From a virus, in IMG/VR virus record IMGVR_UViG_3300047476_001057, positions 1 through 64,000 of that record: a stretch of DNA of 64,000 nucleotides. One strand, given 5' to 3'. Shown here piece by piece: positions 46,046 through 56,997 of this stretch. Both the position numbers and the translations under genes were made by a program. The notes below the pieces were generated by a model, which was not told where the DNA came from, searched no databases, and was given only the letters and a program-made list of their open reading frames with translations. Each line of letters begins with the position of its first letter. Within the stretch, counting starts at the first letter, position 1.

Positions 46046-49000
46046 ATGGCAGTAACTAACGTAAGAGGTCGACAGTTAAAAGATGATGACGTATTAAGGC
46101 AAGACCTGAACACTACGGTGTCCGGGTCTGCCGTAATACGCAGAGTTTTTGCTGGTGTTAATGCAGGAATAAGTTTAGCATCAACAGGTGTAGATAGTGG
46201 TACTGGTGATGTGACTATTTCTTTATCTACTTCTGGTGTTAACGCAGGAACATATGGTAGTTCAACTATTGTTCCTATTATTACAGTTGATACTTTTGGT
46301 AGAATTACAAGTATAGGTACTGCAGCAGTTAGTGGTGGAGGTGGAACTGGAGGAAGCTCCGTTCGTTGTGAGCAAAGTTTAACTGCAACAGCTGGTCAAA
46401 CTGTTTTTAGTGGATTAACTTGTACTCTTACTTCTGGTTATTTTGATGTATTTATTAATGGTGTAAAAGTAAACTCATCTAGTTTTACAAATACTACAAG
46501 CAGTATTACATTTGTTGATGGTCTTGCTGCTGGTGATATTGTTGATATAGTTAACTACGGTATATTTTCTACATCTGTAACTACTGCTAATGGTTTTACA
46601 GGTACGGTTGCTAATGCAACAACAACTCCAGAAATTACACTATCTACTTCTGTTGCCGGTATATTAAAAGGTTCTGGAGGAGCTTTAGTGGCAGCAGTTG
46701 CAGGTACAGATTATGCTGCAGCTGTTCACACTCATGTTATTAGTCAAGTGACAGATGCTGCAAGGTGGTGGAATAACTTTGGTGACAATCATGCTACCAG
46801 AACGCAGTTTGATCCAACTACTGCATCTTATGGTTTTGGTTGGAGATTTGTACAAGGTAATACTAACGGACCTGGTACAGGTGGAAGTCAGTTCTATTCT
46901 TTATATGTAGGTCTTGGTAATGACTATCCTGCTACTGGAGCTGGCTCATACGGTATGTATCTTGCCATAGATAGAAACGTAGCTGTTCCTTATTTGTCAA
47001 TTAGGTATAATGAAGCTAACGTACTTTCTAGCTGGAGAAAAATTGCTGCAGGAAGAGCAGACTTTTGGTCAACTGCCCGCACGTTTACAATTGGCAACAC
47101 TGGTAAATCTGTAGATGGTAGCAGTAACGTTTCCTGGACACTTGCAGAAATAGGAGCCCAGGCTGCTTTAGGTTTTACACCTGAAAACAGTGCTAACAAA
47201 GGAGCTGTAAACGGTTATGCTTCTTTGGATGCTGCTGGTAAAGTTCCATCTACTCAGCTTCCTTCTTATGTAGATGACGTATTAGAATTTGCTAACCTAG
47301 CAGGGTTTCCTGCAACAGGTGAGACCGGAAAGATTTATGTTGCAATTGATACTAATAAAAGCTATCGTTGGACTGGTTCTGTTTATGTAGAAATACAAGC
47401 TTCTCCAGGAACTACTGATTCTATAGTAGAGGGTTCTACTAATTTATACTTTACAAACAGCAGAGCAAGAGCTGCTATTAGCATGACTAATAGTGGCACA
47501 TTTGGAGGAGCTACCTACAACAGTGCTACAGGTGTTATTAATGTACCAAACTATACAATTGCTGGATTGGGTGGTCAGCCCTTAGCTACTAATCTAACTT
47601 CTTTAGCAGGATTAACTTTTGCATCTACATCTTTTGTAAAGATGACTGCAGCTGGTACGTTTGCTTTAGACACTAACACATATGCCCTAACAAACCAGAC
47701 TATGTTTATTGGTACCACTTCGGTTACCATAAACAGAGCTTCTGCTGCTTTATCTCTGACAGGTGTTTCTATAGATGGAAACGCAGGTACAGTTACAAAC
47801 GGTTTATATACAACCGGTGATCAGACAATCACTGGTCAGAAGACATTCCCAAGTGCTATTGCAAATCGTCCTATAGTTCCTGGTGGTATTATAGCACTTG
47901 CAACAGGAGATGCAGACGCTGATATCTGGGGTATATCTGAACAATACTATCCTTCTAACCCTACTACGGCTGATGCATGGGGCATGAGATGGAACGCTCT
48001 TAATAATGAAATACAGTTTGTAGGTGGTGGTACTAACAGAGTTATTGTTGATCTTGATCAAGGTGATCTTACTGCTGCTTCATTTATACGCTCAGGTGGA
48101 ACAGCTTCTCAGTTTCTCAAAGCTAATGGAACTGTAGATTCTAATACTTACTTAACAGGTAATCAATCTATCACTTTAAGTGGAGATGCTACAGGATCTG
48201 GTACCACATCAATAGCGGTTACGTTAGCCAATTCTGGAGTTACTGCCGGTACGTATAATAATGTTACGGTTAACGCTAAGGGTCTGGTTACCGCTGGATC
48301 AAACGTATCTTATCTAACTTCTTATACAGACACACTTTCTTCTGTTACAGGTAGAGGTAACACTACTGCCACTCGTATTGGTGTTGCCACCGGAGCTGCG
48401 TTAGACTTTGTAGCTGCTGGAAATACAGGTACTTGGATTGGCGGCATTACAGACTCTACAACAGGTTGGACTATAAGTACAAATGGTATAGGTTTTAAAT
48501 CTGATAACACTACTTATGCTGCTATTGCCATAGCATCAGCTAATGGTCTTTTATACTTTGCAAGAACAGCACAAGCTGCCGGAACCATGAACTCATGGTT
48601 GGAGGTTAATAATGCTGGTGTGGCAAACTTCAAACTTGCCAGACCTCAGCACAACGGTAACAACCTTGCACTATTTAGTGAGATACCTACTAACCTAAAC
48701 CAGCTTACCAATGGTCCTGGTTACACTAGTAACACTGGTACAGTAACTTCTGTAGCTATGACTGTACCAACGGGTTTAACTGTTTCTGGTACACCAATTA
48801 CTACATCTGGTACATTTGCCCTTACTTTTACTGCAGGTTATTCTATTCCAACAACTACATCTCAGACTAACTGGGATACAGCATATACACACAGTCAGGC
48901 TACCACTGGTTCTGTACATGGTAGCACAACAGTAGGTGGCAACCTCTTAAGGTTGGCTAATCCATCAGCAGTAACATTCTTACGTATAAATGCGGATAAT

Positions 49001-49939
49001 ACCGTATCAACCCTGGATGCTGCTACATTCCGTACAGCAATTGGAGCAGGTACAAGCAGTACAACAGGTACAGTTACGTCTGTATCTGGTACAGGTACTG
49101 TGTCAGGATTAACATTATCTGGTACAGTGACCTCTTCTGGTTCCTTAACCTTGGGTGGTACACTTGCCGTTACTGCTTCTAACTTTAGTTCTCAGACAGC
49201 TAACACATTCCTTGCTGCACCAAACGGATCTGCTGGTGTTCCAACATTCAGAACTATAGTAGCTGCTGATATTCCAACACTCAATCAGAACACGACTGGT
49301 TCCGCTGGTAGTGTTGCTAACTCATTTATTGTACGTGCTGATTCAGGTACTATAGAAGGTACCGACATTTATACGTTCAATGGTTCTGCTGGTAAGAACC
49401 TGAATATTGTAGCGGGTACTAACGTAACTATTACCAAAGTTGCAGGTCAATGGACTATTGCAGCAACTGGTGGTGGTGCTGGTGTAACTGATGGAGACAA
49501 AGGAGATATCACTGTAAGTGCATCCGGTGCTACCTGGACTATTGATAACGGTGTAGTGACTGTTGCTAAACTTTCTGCAACCGGTACACCAAGCTCTACT
49601 ACGTTCCTTCGTGGTGACGGTACCTGGGCTACGCCGGCGTCCGGTGGCGGAGGTGGTTACACTGTTACTGCTCATCTTACTTCAAACTATACAGAAACTG
49701 CTACATCTGGAACTAAGATTATAAAGTGTGACACTACAAGTGCTGCGTTTACAGTTACACTTCCGACTGCTGTGGGTAACCAAGCAACACTTATTGTTAA
49801 GAAGTTAGCTGGTACTAATATTCTTACGGTAGACGCTGCAGGTTCTGAAACTATAGATGGTGGTTTGACTGCAGATTTGTATGAAACACAAGAATCTATC
49901 ACTTTAATATCTGATAACGCAAACTGGTTAATTATATAA
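46046..49939 (+). CDS. Large tail fibre protein (1,297 aa)
   Basis: The 1,297-aa protein is a long repetitive fibre (Thr, Gly, Ala, Ser, Asn). It contains [18 protein letters not shown], a block [20 protein letters not shown] shared with the previous gene, and sections with [18 protein letters not shown] and [12 protein letters not shown] typical of Bacteroidota phage fibres. A pectate-lyase-like or beta-prism carbohydrate domain may occur near 240-320 ([17 protein letters not shown]). The C-terminal cap ends with [20 protein letters not shown]. Probably a receptor-binding or polysaccharide-contacting fibre. Confidence 0.85.
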   Translation: MAVTNVRGRQLKDDDVLRQDLNTTVSGSAVIRRVFAGVNAGISLASTGVDSGTGDVTISLSTSGVNAGTYGSSTIVPIITVDTFGRITSIGTAAVSGGGGTGGSSVRCEQSLTATAGQTVFSGLTCTLTSGYFDVFINGVKVNSSSFTNTTSSITFVDGLAAGDIVDIVNYGIFSTSVTTANGFTGTVANATTTPEITLSTSVAGILKGSGGALVAAVAGTDYAAAVHTHVISQVTDAARWWNNFGDNHATRTQFDPTTASYGFGWRFVQGNTNGPGTGGSQFYSLYVGLGNDYPATGAGSYGMYLAIDRNVAVPYLSIRYNEANVLSSWRKIAAGRADFWSTARTFTIGNTGKSVDGSSNVSWTLAEIGAQAALGFTPENSANKGAVNGYASLDAAGKVPSTQLPSYVDDVLEFANLAGFPATGETGKIYVAIDTNKSYRWTGSVYVEIQASPGTTDSIVEGSTNLYFTNSRARAAISMTNSGTFGGATYNSATGVINVPNYTIAGLGGQPLATNLTSLAGLTFASTSFVKMTAAGTFALDTNTYALTNQTMFIGTTSVTINRASAALSLTGVSIDGNAGTVTNGLYTTGDQTITGQKTFPSAIANRPIVPGGIIALATGDADADIWGISEQYYPSNPTTADAWGMRWNALNNEIQFVGGGTNRVIVDLDQGDLTAASFIRSGGTASQFLKANGTVDSNTYLTGNQSITLSGDATGSGTTSIAVTLANSGVTAGTYNNVTVNAKGLVTAGSNVSYLTSYTDTLSSVTGRGNTTATRIGVATGAALDFVAAGNTGTWIGGITDSTTGWTISTNGIGFKSDNTTYAAIAIASANGLLYFARTAQAAGTMNSWLEVNNAGVANFKLARPQHNGNNLALFSEIPTNLNQLTNGPGYTSNTGTVTSVAMTVPTGLTVSGTPITTSGTFALTFTAGYSIPTTTSQTNWDTAYTHSQATTGSVHGSTTVGGNLLRLANPSAVTFLRINADNTVSTLDAATFRTAIGAGTSSTTGTVTSVSGTGTVSGLTLSGTVTSSGSLTLGGTLAVTASNFSSQTANTFLAAPNGSAGVPTFRTIVAADIPTLNQNTTGSAGSVANSFIVRADSGTIEGTDIYTFNGSAGKNLNIVAGTNVTITKVAGQWTIAATGGGAGVTDGDKGDITVSASGATWTIDNGVVTVAKLSATGTPSSTTFLRGDGTWATPASGGGGGYTVTAHLTSNYTETATSGTKIIKCDTTSAAFTVTLPTAVGNQATLIVKKLAGTNILTVDAAGSETIDGGLTADLYETQESITLISDNANWLII

Positions 49940-49942
49940 TTT

Positions 49943-50770
49943 ATGGCATATAATCCTAACATAAATGTTGGACCTCTTGATGGTACAGCAGCCAACAACA
50001 CTCTTGCTGAAGCAGTAACAGCCGTAGCTACAGGACCTGGTTATTCTCTAAGATATAATCCTGCAGACTTAGGTACAGCTACCAACTCAACATCTGTTGT
50101 TAACGTTGATGGTGCTAACTCAGTTACTGTTGCAATAAATACAAACACAACAGGAACTTTTATAATTGAAGGTACAGCAGATAATACTAACTGGCTGGTA
50201 CTTGAAGTTTTTGATAGTGCACTAGATATTTGGGTAAGTGGTATTAGTCATACACCAACAGCAGGTAAAGTGTATCAGGTTATTACACAGGGTTATCGTC
50301 AACTTCGATTGAGAACTGTGACGACACTAGGTGCAGGAATGAACCATTTTTTTACACTTACTAACTCTCAGTCTTTTATTGGTGGTATTGATACTGGTGC
50401 AGCTCCGCACAACTTTGGTTATGCTATTCTTTCAAGATCAGGTGAATACACTACTGCTCAGACTGGTGTGGCATTATGGACACCAGGAACAGGAAAAAAG
50501 TTTGTGGTTACTGACCTGACTATTTCTACTGGCGGTACCACTGCAGGTATTGTGACTGTATGGCAAGGAGCTTCAGCTGACACTGCTTATACGGCTGGTA
50601 CAGATCCTGTGTTGTTTAGAGGTGAGTTTGCTCCTTCTGCTACAGTTAGACCAGGTATGGTAAAAAGTTTAAAGAGTCCTTTTTGTTCTACAACCAATGA
50701 TCATATATTGCGTGTAACTACATCAGCAGCTATGACAGTATATATTCAAGTACAAGGATATGAAATCTAA
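49943..50770 (+). CDS. Tail fibre/appendage protein (275 aa)
   Basis: The 275-aa protein is beta-rich. It starts AYNPNINVGPLDGTAANNTL and has strand pairs (SVTVAINTNTTGTFIIEGTAD, LRLRTVTTLGAGMNHFF) and a second jelly-roll-like half (TGKKFVVTDLTISTGGTTAG to CSTTNDHILRVTTSAAMTVY). Similar two-domain proteins are tail tips or capsid fibres. Confidence 0.72.
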   Translation: MAYNPNINVGPLDGTAANNTLAEAVTAVATGPGYSLRYNPADLGTATNSTSVVNVDGANSVTVAINTNTTGTFIIEGTADNTNWLVLEVFDSALDIWVSGISHTPTAGKVYQVITQGYRQLRLRTVTTLGAGMNHFFTLTNSQSFIGGIDTGAAPHNFGYAILSRSGEYTTAQTGVALWTPGTGKKFVVTDLTISTGGTTAGIVTVWQGASADTAYTAGTDPVLFRGEFAPSATVRPGMVKSLKSPFCSTTNDHILRVTTSAAMTVYIQVQGYEI

Positions 50771-50773
50771 TCT

Positions 50774-50971
50774 ATGGAAAAGATAATAGAACTATTTAAT
50801 AAGACAGCAGACGGTAATGGTAACGTCAACTTGATTGCAGAATGCAACGGGTATGTAGATGGTGTATTGAAGATGCAGTTTTCACGTAGTCCGTTTACTT
50901 ATCCGGATACCATGACTGATCAGCAAATTATTGATGACTTAAGATATGGTGTTTACGCAATCTACTTTTAA
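50774..50971 (+). CDS. Small protein (65 aa)
   Basis: The 65-aa product (EKIIELFNKTADGNGNVNL start, VLKMQFSRSPFTYPDTMTDQQ) is encoded 3 bp after the preceding fibre gene and 2 bp before the next. Likely a fibre chaperone or minor subunit; no family recognised. Confidence 0.6.
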   Translation: MEKIIELFNKTADGNGNVNLIAECNGYVDGVLKMQFSRSPFTYPDTMTDQQIIDDLRYGVYAIYF

Positions 50972-50973
50972 GT

Positions 50974-51726
50974 ATGGCAATTAGTATACGTGCAACAGGA
51001 ACATATGTAAGTACTGGAAACAACAATACGCTTACACCAGCTATACCTGCAGGTACAACTGCAGGAGATATGATGCTTTGTTTTGTAGCAGGTAAAGAAT
51101 ATAACTCTGTGCAAACTATGAACCAAAACTGGGTTACTTTAGGTTTTGCAACAGATGGTACTGTAGCATCAGATACAGACCTGGGTTCTATAAGGGTGAC
51201 AGCTTTTTACAAAATACACACAGGAGCAGAAACCAACCCTACTGTTACAGGTACCGCTAACGAAGCGGTAGGTGCTGTAATAATAGTTTTTCAAAAAGCA
51301 GCTGGTGTATTTTGGGGTGTTCCTGTTGGAGCAGGTGGTGGTGATAATACAGCCGGTACTGGTTTTAGTGTAACGGCATCTAGCAACTTTGGCATCACTA
51401 CTAATGATATGGTAGTAGGTTATGCAGGTATACGTTCAGATGCAGGTACACAGTCTGCTATATCTATCACAGCAACTGGTGTCACTATGGGTACATTTAC
51501 TGAGTCACCTACAAATGATTTGGTTAATACAAACCGTGACCAGATGGCAATGAGTGGTGGTTACAGACTTGCAACTGCAGGTACATCAACAGCAGCTCCT
51601 GTCTATGCGTCAACATTAGCAGCATCTCATACTGGATCTGCTTTTATGGTTAGACTTAGAGAGGTTAACTCTGATCCATGGGGAAACAATAATCCTTTTG
51701 GAACTATGGGATTTTTTGGAACATAA
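50974..51726 (+). CDS. Tail appendage protein (250 aa)
   Basis: The 250-aa protein is strand-rich and low in charge. It opens MAISIRATGTYVSTGNNNTL, with TAGDMMLCFVAGKEYNSVQTM. The pattern is typical of a family of phage appendage proteins whose strands alternate with Gly/Ala/Thr. It probably forms a beta-sandwich adhesin of a fibre tip. Confidence 0.72.
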   Translation: MAISIRATGTYVSTGNNNTLTPAIPAGTTAGDMMLCFVAGKEYNSVQTMNQNWVTLGFATDGTVASDTDLGSIRVTAFYKIHTGAETNPTVTGTANEAVGAVIIVFQKAAGVFWGVPVGAGGGDNTAGTGFSVTASSNFGITTNDMVVGYAGIRSDAGTQSAISITATGVTMGTFTESPTNDLVNTNRDQMAMSGGYRLATAGTSTAAPVYASTLAASHTGSAFMVRLREVNSDPWGNNNPFGTMGFFGT

Positions 51727-51747
51727 AAACAATAAAGAGCTACAGAT

Positions 51748-54700
51748 ATGGCAATGAACAAACAAAGACGGACCAGTAATATACTGAACATAGTATCCTA
51801 TGATACTAGTGGTAATGTTACATTACCTGCAGGTTTGACTGTGTCAGGATTGGCGTCAGCTGGTTTTGTGAAGACAAACGCATCTGGTGTTATGTCTATA
51901 GATACTAATGTCTATCTAACTACTGCCGCTGATTGGTTTGGAGCCGTAACTACTGGTGGTACTCTTGACTTTAATCATGTTACTAATACAAGACCTGGTA
52001 CAGGATATACACTTTTGCTTGGTAGTGCTACCAATGGTCCAGGTAATGGTGGTATTTATTATCACACTTTAAACTTTGAGTATTCTTCTAAGAATGGTAC
52101 CGGTAATATATCTCAGTTTGCTATAGCATATGGATCTCCTGGTAACGACCTTAAAATGAGAGGTCGTTATGATAGTGTTTGGACCTCTTGGGTGACTTTT
52201 TTAAACAGTGGTAACTATAATTCTTACTCTCCAACACTTACTGGTGGAGGTGCGTCTGGAACCTGGGGAATTAATATTACAGGTAGTGCAGGCTCTGCTG
52301 CTGTTCTTAATGGGTCAGGTCAAGGAATAACTTATCAAGCTGGTGATGGTAGTCTTGTATATAGTTATGCTCATCTTACTACTGCAGCGGGAATATTTGC
52401 TACTAGTGATAATGCAAATGGTATTTTAACTGTTAGCAGGCATCCTGGTAATTATTATAGTCAGTTTGGCTTTAGTTCTAACGGAAATCTTTATTACAGA
52501 AACTTTGTAAACACTGCTATCAATACCAGCCAAGCTTGGAAGACTATACTAGATAGTGGAAACTCTCCGTTTGCTGCAAACATGAATCAGAATGTAAGAA
52601 CATCTGATAGTGTTACATTCCAGAATATTTCAGTACAAGGTATTTCTCAAAATGATATAGTAGGTAGACCATATGCTACTTGGGGAGCTACTAGTGCAAC
52701 AGGACCTGTTGTTATTAAGTTTCCAGGTACTAGTGCAAACTACGGAATGATCCATGCTGTCATTGACATCTACGAGTATACCTCAAATAATGTATGTACT
52801 ATTATAGTGGGAGGTCACAACTGGTCTTCTTACTGGGTTAACTATGGAGCACAAGTTTTAGGTTTTACTGATAAACCTGTAAGAGTAGCATTTAAAGATG
52901 GACAGTATTGCATAGTAATTGGTAACTCAACTTCATCATGGTCATATGGTCAAGTTATTTTACGCAAAATAAGCAATGGTCCATTCTATCAAGGCTCGAT
53001 GAACGTTAGTATAGGCTATACAGCAGCTATTGAAGCTGATAGTTACACCTGGGTATCTGAAGATCTGAGAGGGTTGAGAGTACCAAATATTATATCTGTA
53101 AATGGAAATACAGTACTTCATTCAGCTAACTACAATTCTTATGCTCCAAGCTTAACCGGATCAGGAGCTTCAGGAACATGGGGCATCAGTATTTCTGGTA
53201 ATGCTGCTACAGCAACATCAGCTACAAGTGCTACAATTTTAAACAGTAGTCACTATATTCAAAGAACTGGTACATCTGGTAACTATAATACAGATTTTAG
53301 TAACACACCAGTTGGTACGTACAGATTTCTTGGTGATGCTAACGGTGTTACAAATAATCCAGGGGGTACTTGGTGGTTTGTTGAAAACTTTAGGCACATT
53401 AATCCTGACAACTCATGGGGAACTCAAGTTGCTTGGGGTTGGGAAGATAATGCTAATAGGCTAGCTACCAGAAATGTTCAAGCAGGTGCTTTTGGTTCTT
53501 GGGTATATTATCTTAACTCATCTAACTATAACTCATATGCTCCTACATTAACTGGTGGTGGAGCAAGCGGTACGTGGGGTATTAGTATTTCTGGCACTGC
53601 TGCTAATGCTAACACTCTTGATAGTATAGATTCAACTGGTTTTGGAAGAGCTTTTAGTTCTAGCTATAGTTTTCACGGGACAAATGCTTCTATTGATACT
53701 GCTACTTTTATTAATATATTAAATAGTCAAGGAGCATTTAACCAACCGTATTGGGTAGCCCGTGGCAGCTGGTGTTATGCTTGTAACGGTTTTATCAATG
53801 ATACAGGTGTAGGTGCTATTCATCTAGCAGGATGTACTGTAGAGGTTATAGGTGATGCAACTAACTTTACCATACGTGTTCATACACCGACTACATCTAG
53901 TAGTGGACTTCCTAACAGAGAATTTGTGTATGTTCAAAACAGCACAGGGTACAGCCCTGGTTGGAGAGTGTTGTTTAATAATGTAAACTACACAGACTAT
54001 ACTGTTACAAAAACTGGTGGCGGTGCATCCGGTACTTGGGGTATAAATATAACAGGTACTGCAGGATCAGAAACATTAGCTACTGTAATGAGCAGAGGTG
54101 CTAGCTCAGGTACATACATGACATTGTCTGGAGGAGGTATTTTTTACGCAGGTCAATATTATTTTAGAAGTAATGTAGGAAGTACAGTTTATTTAGGAGC
54201 ATCAACTACTACTTCTCCACCCCTTCAAGTATATTCAGATGATGGTGGTCCTGCGTTTATGTCATTTCATAGGGCAGGAGTTTACGCTGTCAATATGGGT
54301 CTTGATCCAGATAGCGTGTTTAGAATTGGAGGTTGGTCTGCAGGAGCTGACAGACTTGTACTAGATATGTCTGGTAACTTGTCAGTGCCTGGTCTTATGT
54401 CAAATGCACAGAGTTATACTGGAGGATGGTTCAGAAATAATACAGCTAACACAGGTCTTTATAACGAGAACACCACAATGCATTTCTCTTCTAAAGATAA
54501 CGGTTACTGGGACGTTTCTTCTACAATGTCTGTATCATCTATCAGGTTTTTTACAGGTGGGCATGTGTATGCTGGAACACTTAGAGGATATGTATATGCT
54601 ACTAATAATAATGAGATTGGATTTTTAGATCAAAGCGGTAACTGGATTTTTAGATGCCTTACTGGGAATAGTTATTTAACTGGAACATTTACAGCAACTG

Positions 54701-55014
54701 GTGACGTAATAGCTTACTCAGATGCTCGTATTAAAACCAATGTTCAGACTATAGATAATGCTCTTGAAAAAGTTATCAGCATGCGTGGCGTTACATACAA
54801 CAGAACTGATATAGAAGATAAGTCTGAAAAAGTAGGTGTAATAGCTCAAGAGATCGAACAGGTACTTCCACAAGTGGTAACTAAGGATGATACCGGTATA
54901 CTAGGTGTTTCTTATGGTAATATTACAGCTGTATTGATTGAAGCTATAAAAGAACAACAGCTTAAGATAGAAGCATTAGAAAACCAGATAAGATTTATAG
55001 TAGAAAACAAGTAA
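51748..55014 (+). CDS. Tail fibre with C-terminal peptidase S74 chaperone (1,088 aa)
   Basis: The 1,088-aa protein is a tail fibre with four copies of a GGGASGTWGI-type repeat (near 52250, 53165, 53565, 54020), each preceded by N-Y-x-x-Y. The C-terminal about 110 residues are an intramolecular chaperone: YSDARIKTNVQTIDNALEKV (Ser about 991 and Lys about 996 form the catalytic dyad), VIAQEIEQVLPQVV and a coiled-coil IEALENQIRFIVENK. The S74 domain assembles the trimer and then cuts itself off. It is a receptor-binding or glycan-contacting fibre. Confidence 0.92.
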   Translation: MAMNKQRRTSNILNIVSYDTSGNVTLPAGLTVSGLASAGFVKTNASGVMSIDTNVYLTTAADWFGAVTTGGTLDFNHVTNTRPGTGYTLLLGSATNGPGNGGIYYHTLNFEYSSKNGTGNISQFAIAYGSPGNDLKMRGRYDSVWTSWVTFLNSGNYNSYSPTLTGGGASGTWGINITGSAGSAAVLNGSGQGITYQAGDGSLVYSYAHLTTAAGIFATSDNANGILTVSRHPGNYYSQFGFSSNGNLYYRNFVNTAINTSQAWKTILDSGNSPFAANMNQNVRTSDSVTFQNISVQGISQNDIVGRPYATWGATSATGPVVIKFPGTSANYGMIHAVIDIYEYTSNNVCTIIVGGHNWSSYWVNYGAQVLGFTDKPVRVAFKDGQYCIVIGNSTSSWSYGQVILRKISNGPFYQGSMNVSIGYTAAIEADSYTWVSEDLRGLRVPNIISVNGNTVLHSANYNSYAPSLTGSGASGTWGISISGNAATATSATSATILNSSHYIQRTGTSGNYNTDFSNTPVGTYRFLGDANGVTNNPGGTWWFVENFRHINPDNSWGTQVAWGWEDNANRLATRNVQAGAFGSWVYYLNSSNYNSYAPTLTGGGASGTWGISISGTAANANTLDSIDSTGFGRAFSSSYSFHGTNASIDTATFINILNSQGAFNQPYWVARGSWCYACNGFINDTGVGAIHLAGCTVEVIGDATNFTIRVHTPTTSSSGLPNREFVYVQNSTGYSPGWRVLFNNVNYTDYTVTKTGGGASGTWGINITGTAGSETLATVMSRGASSGTYMTLSGGGIFYAGQYYFRSNVGSTVYLGASTTTSPPLQVYSDDGGPAFMSFHRAGVYAVNMGLDPDSVFRIGGWSAGADRLVLDMSGNLSVPGLMSNAQSYTGGWFRNNTANTGLYNENTTMHFSSKDNGYWDVSSTMSVSSIRFFTGGHVYAGTLRGYVYATNNNEIGFLDQSGNWIFRCLTGNSYLTGTFTATGDVIAYSDARIKTNVQTIDNALEKVISMRGVTYNRTDIEDKSEKVGVIAQEIEQVLPQVVTKDDTGILGVSYGNITAVLIEAIKEQQLKIEALENQIRFIVENK

Positions 55015-55016
55015 GT

Positions 55017-55538
55017 ATGGCATTACAAAGTTCAGGACCTATCAGTTTGTCCCAGATCAATACAGAGTTGGGTAGATCTTCTACTGCAGCTATTACATTG
55101 AACACTGCTGAAGATGGTGGGTATGTTGCTATTAACAGCTGTTCTACAAACAAACCTTCTGCTACTAACCCGGCAGCCATGAGTGAGTGGTATGGATATA
55201 ATCATACTGCATCTTGTGGTATATCTTGTAGCTCAACTCCTTTTACTATTGACCCACCAGCATGTGGTGTTTTTGAATCTCAACAGGTAAATATTGGTTC
55301 TGCTACTGGAACAGTAACTATTAATTATACGTATTCATTAGCATCTGGTTTTGGATATCATGAAGGATATGTATCTGTTTTTTATGGTCCCGTAGATGAA
55401 GGAAACATAGTTGCCAACACTCCTGTTTTAGTTGTGCAGTCAGGTGGGACTACAACTATAAGCGGTACACTTAGTTTTACTGCCAATGGTTCTTACCCGT
55501 ATTACATTGTCAGATATACTGATTTTTACTGTTATTAA
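55017..55538 (+). CDS. Tail fibre/adhesin protein (173 aa)
   Basis: The 173-aa product begins MALQSSGPISLSQINTELGRS, a start common to Bacteroidota phage adhesins, then NKPSATNPAAMSEWYGYNHTAS. The rest is a beta-sandwich with two disulphide-like Cys clusters (SCGISCSSTPF). It starts 2 bp after the S74 fibre. It may be a fibre-tip adhesin. Confidence 0.75.
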   Translation: MALQSSGPISLSQINTELGRSSTAAITLNTAEDGGYVAINSCSTNKPSATNPAAMSEWYGYNHTASCGISCSSTPFTIDPPACGVFESQQVNIGSATGTVTINYTYSLASGFGYHEGYVSVFYGPVDEGNIVANTPVLVVQSGGTTTISGTLSFTANGSYPYYIVRYTDFYCY

Positions 55539-55549
55539 AACCTACACTT

Positions 55550-55888
55550 ATGCCAGGAATACTTTCTCTTACACTTGCTTGTCCCGTATTAAACACTGTT
55601 TATCTTTCAGGAGATGTTATAGGAACTAACTTAGAACAGATAAGATTCAGATCAAGAATAAACTCTTGTAGTGGTACTATTACTAACACAGGATGTCAGA
55701 TTGATATTAGTTATAATTGGACAGACCAGAGTTTTAACAGCGGAACCGCTACAGCTACGATTGCTGCAGGAGCCAGTCAAACCATTGTTACTCCATCAGG
55801 AGAACCTATTAGTAGTTTTAGTTTTAATAGTATTGCTTTTAACGGAGGCAGTTGTACAGGATATAGTAGTAGTATAAACGCTTGTTAA
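55550..55888 (+). CDS. Small beta-rich appendage protein (112 aa)
   Basis: The 112-aa product is strand-rich (PGILSLTLACPVLNTVYLSG) with several Cys (CSGTITNTGCQ) and Ser/Asn repeats. It is Fn3-like in rhythm. Encoded between adhesin genes, so probably an accessory appendage subunit. Confidence 0.65.
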   Translation: MPGILSLTLACPVLNTVYLSGDVIGTNLEQIRFRSRINSCSGTITNTGCQIDISYNWTDQSFNSGTATATIAAGASQTIVTPSGEPISSFSFNSIAFNGGSCTGYSSSINAC

Positions 55889-55920
55889 ATATTTTTAATT
55901 TTTAACCTTTATAAATCTTT

Positions 55921-56289
55921 ATGAAAACTTGGATTATTTTTAGCATGGACACTGCTCCCCAGGAAGGAGCTCTTTTAGACGTTGTAAAAAAAGTTTACTG
56001 GATTCGTCAAGGATCTCTAGTAGATCAAAACGGTAATACTTTTTACGGAGACTGTCATGGTTCAACAGTGTGTCCTTCCCCTAGTGAAACTGACTTTACT
56101 GCTTACGCTGATCTTACTGAAGCAACTGTTAAAGGCTGGCTTGATCAGCTGGTTGACGTTGAAGCTGTAGATGGGGTTATTGATGATAAAATTCACAAGG
56201 CTCAGTTTCCTGATATTGTACAGCTGCCTTTACCATGGCAACCTGAACCTGTTTTACCGGTACCACCTGCACCAGAACAGGGTGAATAA
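55921..56289 (+). CDS. Tail-associated protein, Pro-rich C-terminus (122 aa)
   Basis: The 122-aa product starts MKTWIIFSMDTAPQEGALLD. Its ATVKGWLDQLVDVEAVDGVIDDKIHKAQ helix and PQPVLPVPPAP-like tail recall small proteins located after tail fibres in Bacteroidota phages, thought to assist fibre assembly. It is the last gene of its unit, before a promoter-like element. Confidence 0.68.
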   Translation: MKTWIIFSMDTAPQEGALLDVVKKVYWIRQGSLVDQNGNTFYGDCHGSTVCPSPSETDFTAYADLTEATVKGWLDQLVDVEAVDGVIDDKIHKAQFPDIVQLPLPWQPEPVLPVPPAPEQGE

Positions 56290-56293
56290 GATG

Positions 56294-56341
56294 TGTATAT
56301 TTTTGTAAAGATCTACAATATAGATAGAATATATTTGTAGA
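56294..56341 (+). promoter_or_regulatory. GTATATTTTTGTAAAGA and TCTACAA / TTGTAGA elements
   Basis: GTATATTTTTGTAAAGA (56294-56310) is followed by TCTACAA (56312-56318) and TTGTAGA (56335-56341), an inverted repeat with a 16-bp spacer. GTTTAAAC follows, then the ATG at 56361. Confidence 0.6.
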
Positions 56342-56360
56342 AGTTTAAACTAATATACCC

Positions 56361-56849
56361 ATGGAAAAAATCACCCTTAAATTGTTTGAGTTCTATAACT
56401 TAGATGCTGAACTCAACGGTGCCATCAATCAGCAGACTGGTGCCAAAATCTCTTCAGGTCTTTTGCAGGAAAAACTTCCTCTTGTTACCAAGTACTGGCT
56501 TTCAGACTTGGGCAAGAAAGTAGCTGCTGAAAAAGCTGCTATTGAAGAGCTTAAAAATGATCTTATTAAAAAATACGGAAAGGCTGACGACAAAGGTGGC
56601 TTTACCATTCCTATGCTCATTGACGAACTTGATGAAAAAGGAGAGATAGTAAAGTCTGTTAATGAAGACGGTTCTGAAGTGAGTAAAAAGATATTAAACC
56701 CTGATTTTCAAGCATTTGAGAAGGAGTTTAATGAGCTTCTTCAGACAGAAAAAGATCTGGAGTACAAAGGTTTCAAGCTTACTGAGTTTGAAAAAGTCGA
56801 AACCTCTGAAAACTACGAAACCTTTTTCCGTATGGTAATAGTAGAGTAA
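56361..56849 (+). CDS. Hypothetical protein (162 aa)
   Basis: The 162-aa product begins MEKITLKLFEFYNLDAELNG and is helical and charged (LGKKVAAEKAAIEELKNDLIKKYGK), with a short C-terminal strand FFRMVIVE. It resembles the DUF1617-type tail-region proteins of phages in layout only. Codon use is ordinary. It is its own transcription unit between an inverted-repeat element and a terminator. Confidence 0.72.
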   Translation: MEKITLKLFEFYNLDAELNGAINQQTGAKISSGLLQEKLPLVTKYWLSDLGKKVAAEKAAIEELKNDLIKKYGKADDKGGFTIPMLIDELDEKGEIVKSVNEDGSEVSKKILNPDFQAFEKEFNELLQTEKDLEYKGFKLTEFEKVETSENYETFFRMVIVE

Positions 56850-56877
56850 GCCTGCTTTTTTGATATACGTTGTCTAT

Positions 56878-56906
56878 AACCACCTCCTTTCCAGGGGGTG
56901 GTTTTT
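56878..56906 (+). terminator. Rho-independent terminator after 56361-56849
   Basis: AACCACC (56878-56884) pairs with GGTGGTT (56897-56903), followed by TTTTG-TTTTT, 28 bp after the stop codon. Confidence 0.85.
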
Positions 56907-56914
56907 TGTTTTTC

Positions 56915-56944
56915 TTGTAGAAATTCAGTATATTATATTGTAGA
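56915..56944 (+). promoter_or_regulatory. TTGTAGA and GTATATTATATTGTAGA elements
   Basis: TTGTAGA at 56915-56921 and GTATATTATATTGTAGA at 56928-56944 lie 54-83 bp before the ATG at 56998, just beyond a terminator. Confidence 0.6.
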
Positions 56945-56997
56945 CCATCTAAAAAGAAAACTGTACTTCCGGAGTTTACCGGATAATCCTATATTCT

